A stretch of 64,000 nt of DNA from positions 18,499,041 through 18,563,040 of the forward strand of contig CM055093.1 in NCBI GenBank assembly GCA_029204225.1. Direction: 5' to 3'. Below are positions 56,797 to 64,000 of this stretch, one piece after another; within the stretch, counting starts at the first letter, position 1, and every line of letters starts with the position of its first letter. The notes beneath the pieces were generated by a model, which saw only the letters and a list, made by a program, of their open reading frames with translations, was not told the DNA's origin and did not search any database. Source of the DNA: Diphasiastrum complanatum. Its lineage: Eukaryota > Streptophyta > Lycopodiopsida > Lycopodiales > Lycopodiaceae. The position numbers and the translations under genes are program-made.

Positions 56797-57018
56797 GATC
56801 TCTCTATTTTATCCAAGAGAGAAGTTTAAGAGAGCAAATGCTCTTTTTTGTATAAAGAAGATGATAAGAAGCTCCTTTCACTCAATCATCAATACTAATA
56901 TTGAAAAGAGTTCTCTGTATCTTATCCAAGAGAGAAGTTTAAGAGAGCAGATGCTCTTTTTTGTATAAAGAAGATGATAAGAAGCTCCTTTCACTCAATC
57001 ATCAATACTAATATTGAT
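56797..57018. repeat. Tandem duplication, 122-bp period
   Basis: ATCCAAGAGAGAAGTTTAAG occurs at 56811 and 56933. The two copies are almost identical through AATACTAATATTGA, so the duplication is recent relative to its surroundings. Confidence 0.9.
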
Positions 57019-57840
57019 TAGGGCTCAAAAAACAAACCTTTCATCATAAATAAGTGAGCTGCATCACATTCGTTTTTCATGTTAACTGAAACCAGATAGA
57101 TGATATTGGATTCATAATATTGATTTTCATATATTGTGCCTTTTGTAAGATTATTGATAACCGATAAGACTTTGAGAATGAATGAAGACTACACCAGGGA
57201 TGTTTTGCTTTGGAAGACTGCACCAGGGATGTTTTTGCTTTGGAAAGATGTGTTCTATCACTCATAATCAGCTCTCACAATTTCTATTCTAGAAGCACAA
57301 GCTTGTCAAAATATGGCACATTCTTACTAGCAACAGGAGTTGCACTTCCACATTCATGTCTGCTATGTGGATACACTCACTTCTTGTAAAATTCTACTTA
57401 AAAGAGTGCTTACAACTTATTCCACTATCTCCAGTATGAGAAAACAATTTAACTAAAAGTGATCACTGTGAAATTACAAATCATTGAAAAGAATGTGGGC
57501 ACTCAATATGCATATTCTCATTGTAGATCATCTCTCATTTTAAAAGCCACTAGATGTCACTTGAGTTGTTGAGGACAATCGACCACCCCCATTTGCATAT
57601 TGTACATTGGCTATGAAAATGAGCAACATATAAGACAAGATTAACTTTTTCTGCATAGTGAAATCTATATCTTGAATAGGGTAAGCCTCTGATTTTGAAT
57701 ATGCTCACAAGCAAAAGCCAGTATTGATTTATAACCTTAGGATCACATTGTGTTGGTTTGCAGAAAAACACATGAACAACCAGCATTTTATCACATCATT
57801 TCTGCTGTACCAGATTTAGCTTCGTGTGGAGACTGGTGAT
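57019..57840. other. Stretch without recognised gene
   Basis: It contains a short duplication (CACCAGGGATGTTTTGCTTTGGAA-type) near 57192-57245. It lies downstream of the PDRG1-like gene. Confidence 0.4.
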
Positions 57841-57985
57841 GGCAAGATAAATGTACAAATTCTGTTAAGACCCATTATACAATAGGAATGATACAGAATC
57901 TTAGTACAATATACAAAACAGTCTGTATGCCTCAGGAAAAAAACAAATGCAGTGCCAAGCAACAAAAAACTAACCCCTAAATCCA

Positions 57986-58003
57986 CCCCCCCCCCCCCCC
58001 CCC
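57986..58003. repeat. Poly-C tract, 18 C
   Basis: An uninterrupted C run followed by GCCGCGG, in the probable 3' UTR of the PDRG1-like gene (as poly-G in the transcript). Confidence 0.95.
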
Positions 58004-58324
58004 GCCGCGGAAGCTTTAATGAACAAAAATAGATTTATCTGAGGAGACACCCAAAAACAACTACTGATTTCAAAGTTGTATATTGCCCTGAGAGAGGAGA
58101 TTGCCCTGTAAGCAGTCAGCCAGTGACCACATGCAGGAAGCCCGCCTAAGGGCTTTCCGTGACTAATCAGGACTGATGGAATTGGCTACTCCACTGAAAT
58201 TACATGCCTATACATAGCTTTGCAGATTCAGTATGGAGACTTATGAGACCCTCATCTTTCACAGGAATTGGTTGGAGGACTAGTTCGTGGAAATAGTATG
58301 AAGGAATTAAACACCTTCATATTG

Positions 58325-63391
<5,067 letters not shown>

Positions 63392-64000
63392 TTAGCTATA
63401 TCTGAAACACGTATAGATACCAGATCACTTTTTCTCATAGCTTGGTGTCCCTTCCAAGATCTTATCATTTTAAAGGTGATGAAAAACAAAAACTTTATTT
63501 TCAATTTTGCAACAACAAGCAGATCCAGCTTCATTTTGTTTTGTGATCATTTGTGCACAAACTACTATAGCCCCTGTACTGAAGGGATGAGAACGCATTA
63601 ATTGAGCATCAGGCAGTATACATTGGAACTGAGGAAAGTGTGCGCAGTGCCAAGTATGTCCTTGAGTCAGGGCCACGATGGGTGCATCAACACCAATTGG
63701 AGAAGGGGGGGGGAGCGGGGTTTAAGGTAGAAGTGGCAGGAATGCTACAGCCAAGGATAATGCTTTCCACCAAACCATAACTTTAACAGCACGCAAAAAG
63801 ATAAACGGGTAAAAGTTCCCTATCAAGCCGGCCTGACTGCAATTGTTTCCTTTAAAAGAAGGGCTTCAAAGTCCCTGGAAATTTTTTCCACAAGCTGCCA
63901 TAACCACTCACAGACTGCACCAACACGTTCTACTGATCTCTTTACCAAAAAGGATTCTTCATCAATTTCTAGAACAATTTTCTATGTGAAGATCAACCCT
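63392..64000 (-). promoter_or_regulatory. Upstream region of the PDRG1-like gene
   Basis: On the - strand this precedes the ATG at 63391. TTTCAGATATAGCTAA just before the ATG could be the acceptor of a 5' UTR intron. A G-rich run (63706-63720) lies about 320 bp upstream. No clear TATA box. Confidence 0.35.

Overview
The window looks like nuclear DNA of a seed plant with a large, retrotransposon-rich genome. A gymnosperm is my best guess, but that is an inference. The reasons are two conserved plant genes with very long introns, many decayed and nested Ty1-copia and Ty3-gypsy elements, long (CT)n and (CA)n tracts, a hAT element and a fragment of a 4-coumarate:CoA ligase gene. There are no operons, rRNA, tRNA or CRISPR arrays.

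Two genes look functional. The first, on the + strand from 5147 to 27899, encodes a U2AF35-related splicing factor (ZRSR2/Urp, called RGH3 in plants). I rebuilt eight phase-0 exons giving about 1067 aa: coiled coil, first CCCH finger, UHM domain, second CCCH finger, and a long charged C-terminal tail that contains a duplicated unit of about 201 residues. Its first intron is 13.6 kb and holds an old copia element split by a younger copia and by a gypsy fragment. The second gene, on the - strand from 63391 down to 58325, encodes a PDRG1-like, prefoldin-related protein of 167 aa in three exons. Its 4.3 kb first intron carries a 1283-bp hAT element with a perfect 8-bp target duplication.

Layout: 1-2875 gypsy gag-protease remnant; 4516-4753 minisatellite; 5147-27899 RGH3-like gene; 28-32.5 kb LTR fragments and two head-to-head copia RNase H pieces; 32.5-34.2 kb gag zinc-knuckle remnants; 35.2-39.5 kb a solo-type LTR, a copia gag-protease remnant with a 680-bp fold-back, and a gypsy gag remnant; 40-44 kb a decayed copia; 46.5-47.85 kb a 4CL pseudogene on the - strand; 49.9-53.46 kb a copia with a large gag deletion; 53.5-55.5 kb an opposite-strand copia in which protease and RNase H sequences are joined in one frame; 58.3-63.4 kb the PDRG1-like gene.

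The two intact genes act in RNA splicing and, by homology, in assembly of large protein complexes. Nothing in the sequence links them. Most of the remaining sequence is a layered record of transposition: nested insertions, internal deletions, tandem duplications and microsatellites. Exon boundaries, frames and repeats were read by eye, so intron-rich calls should be checked against transcripts.
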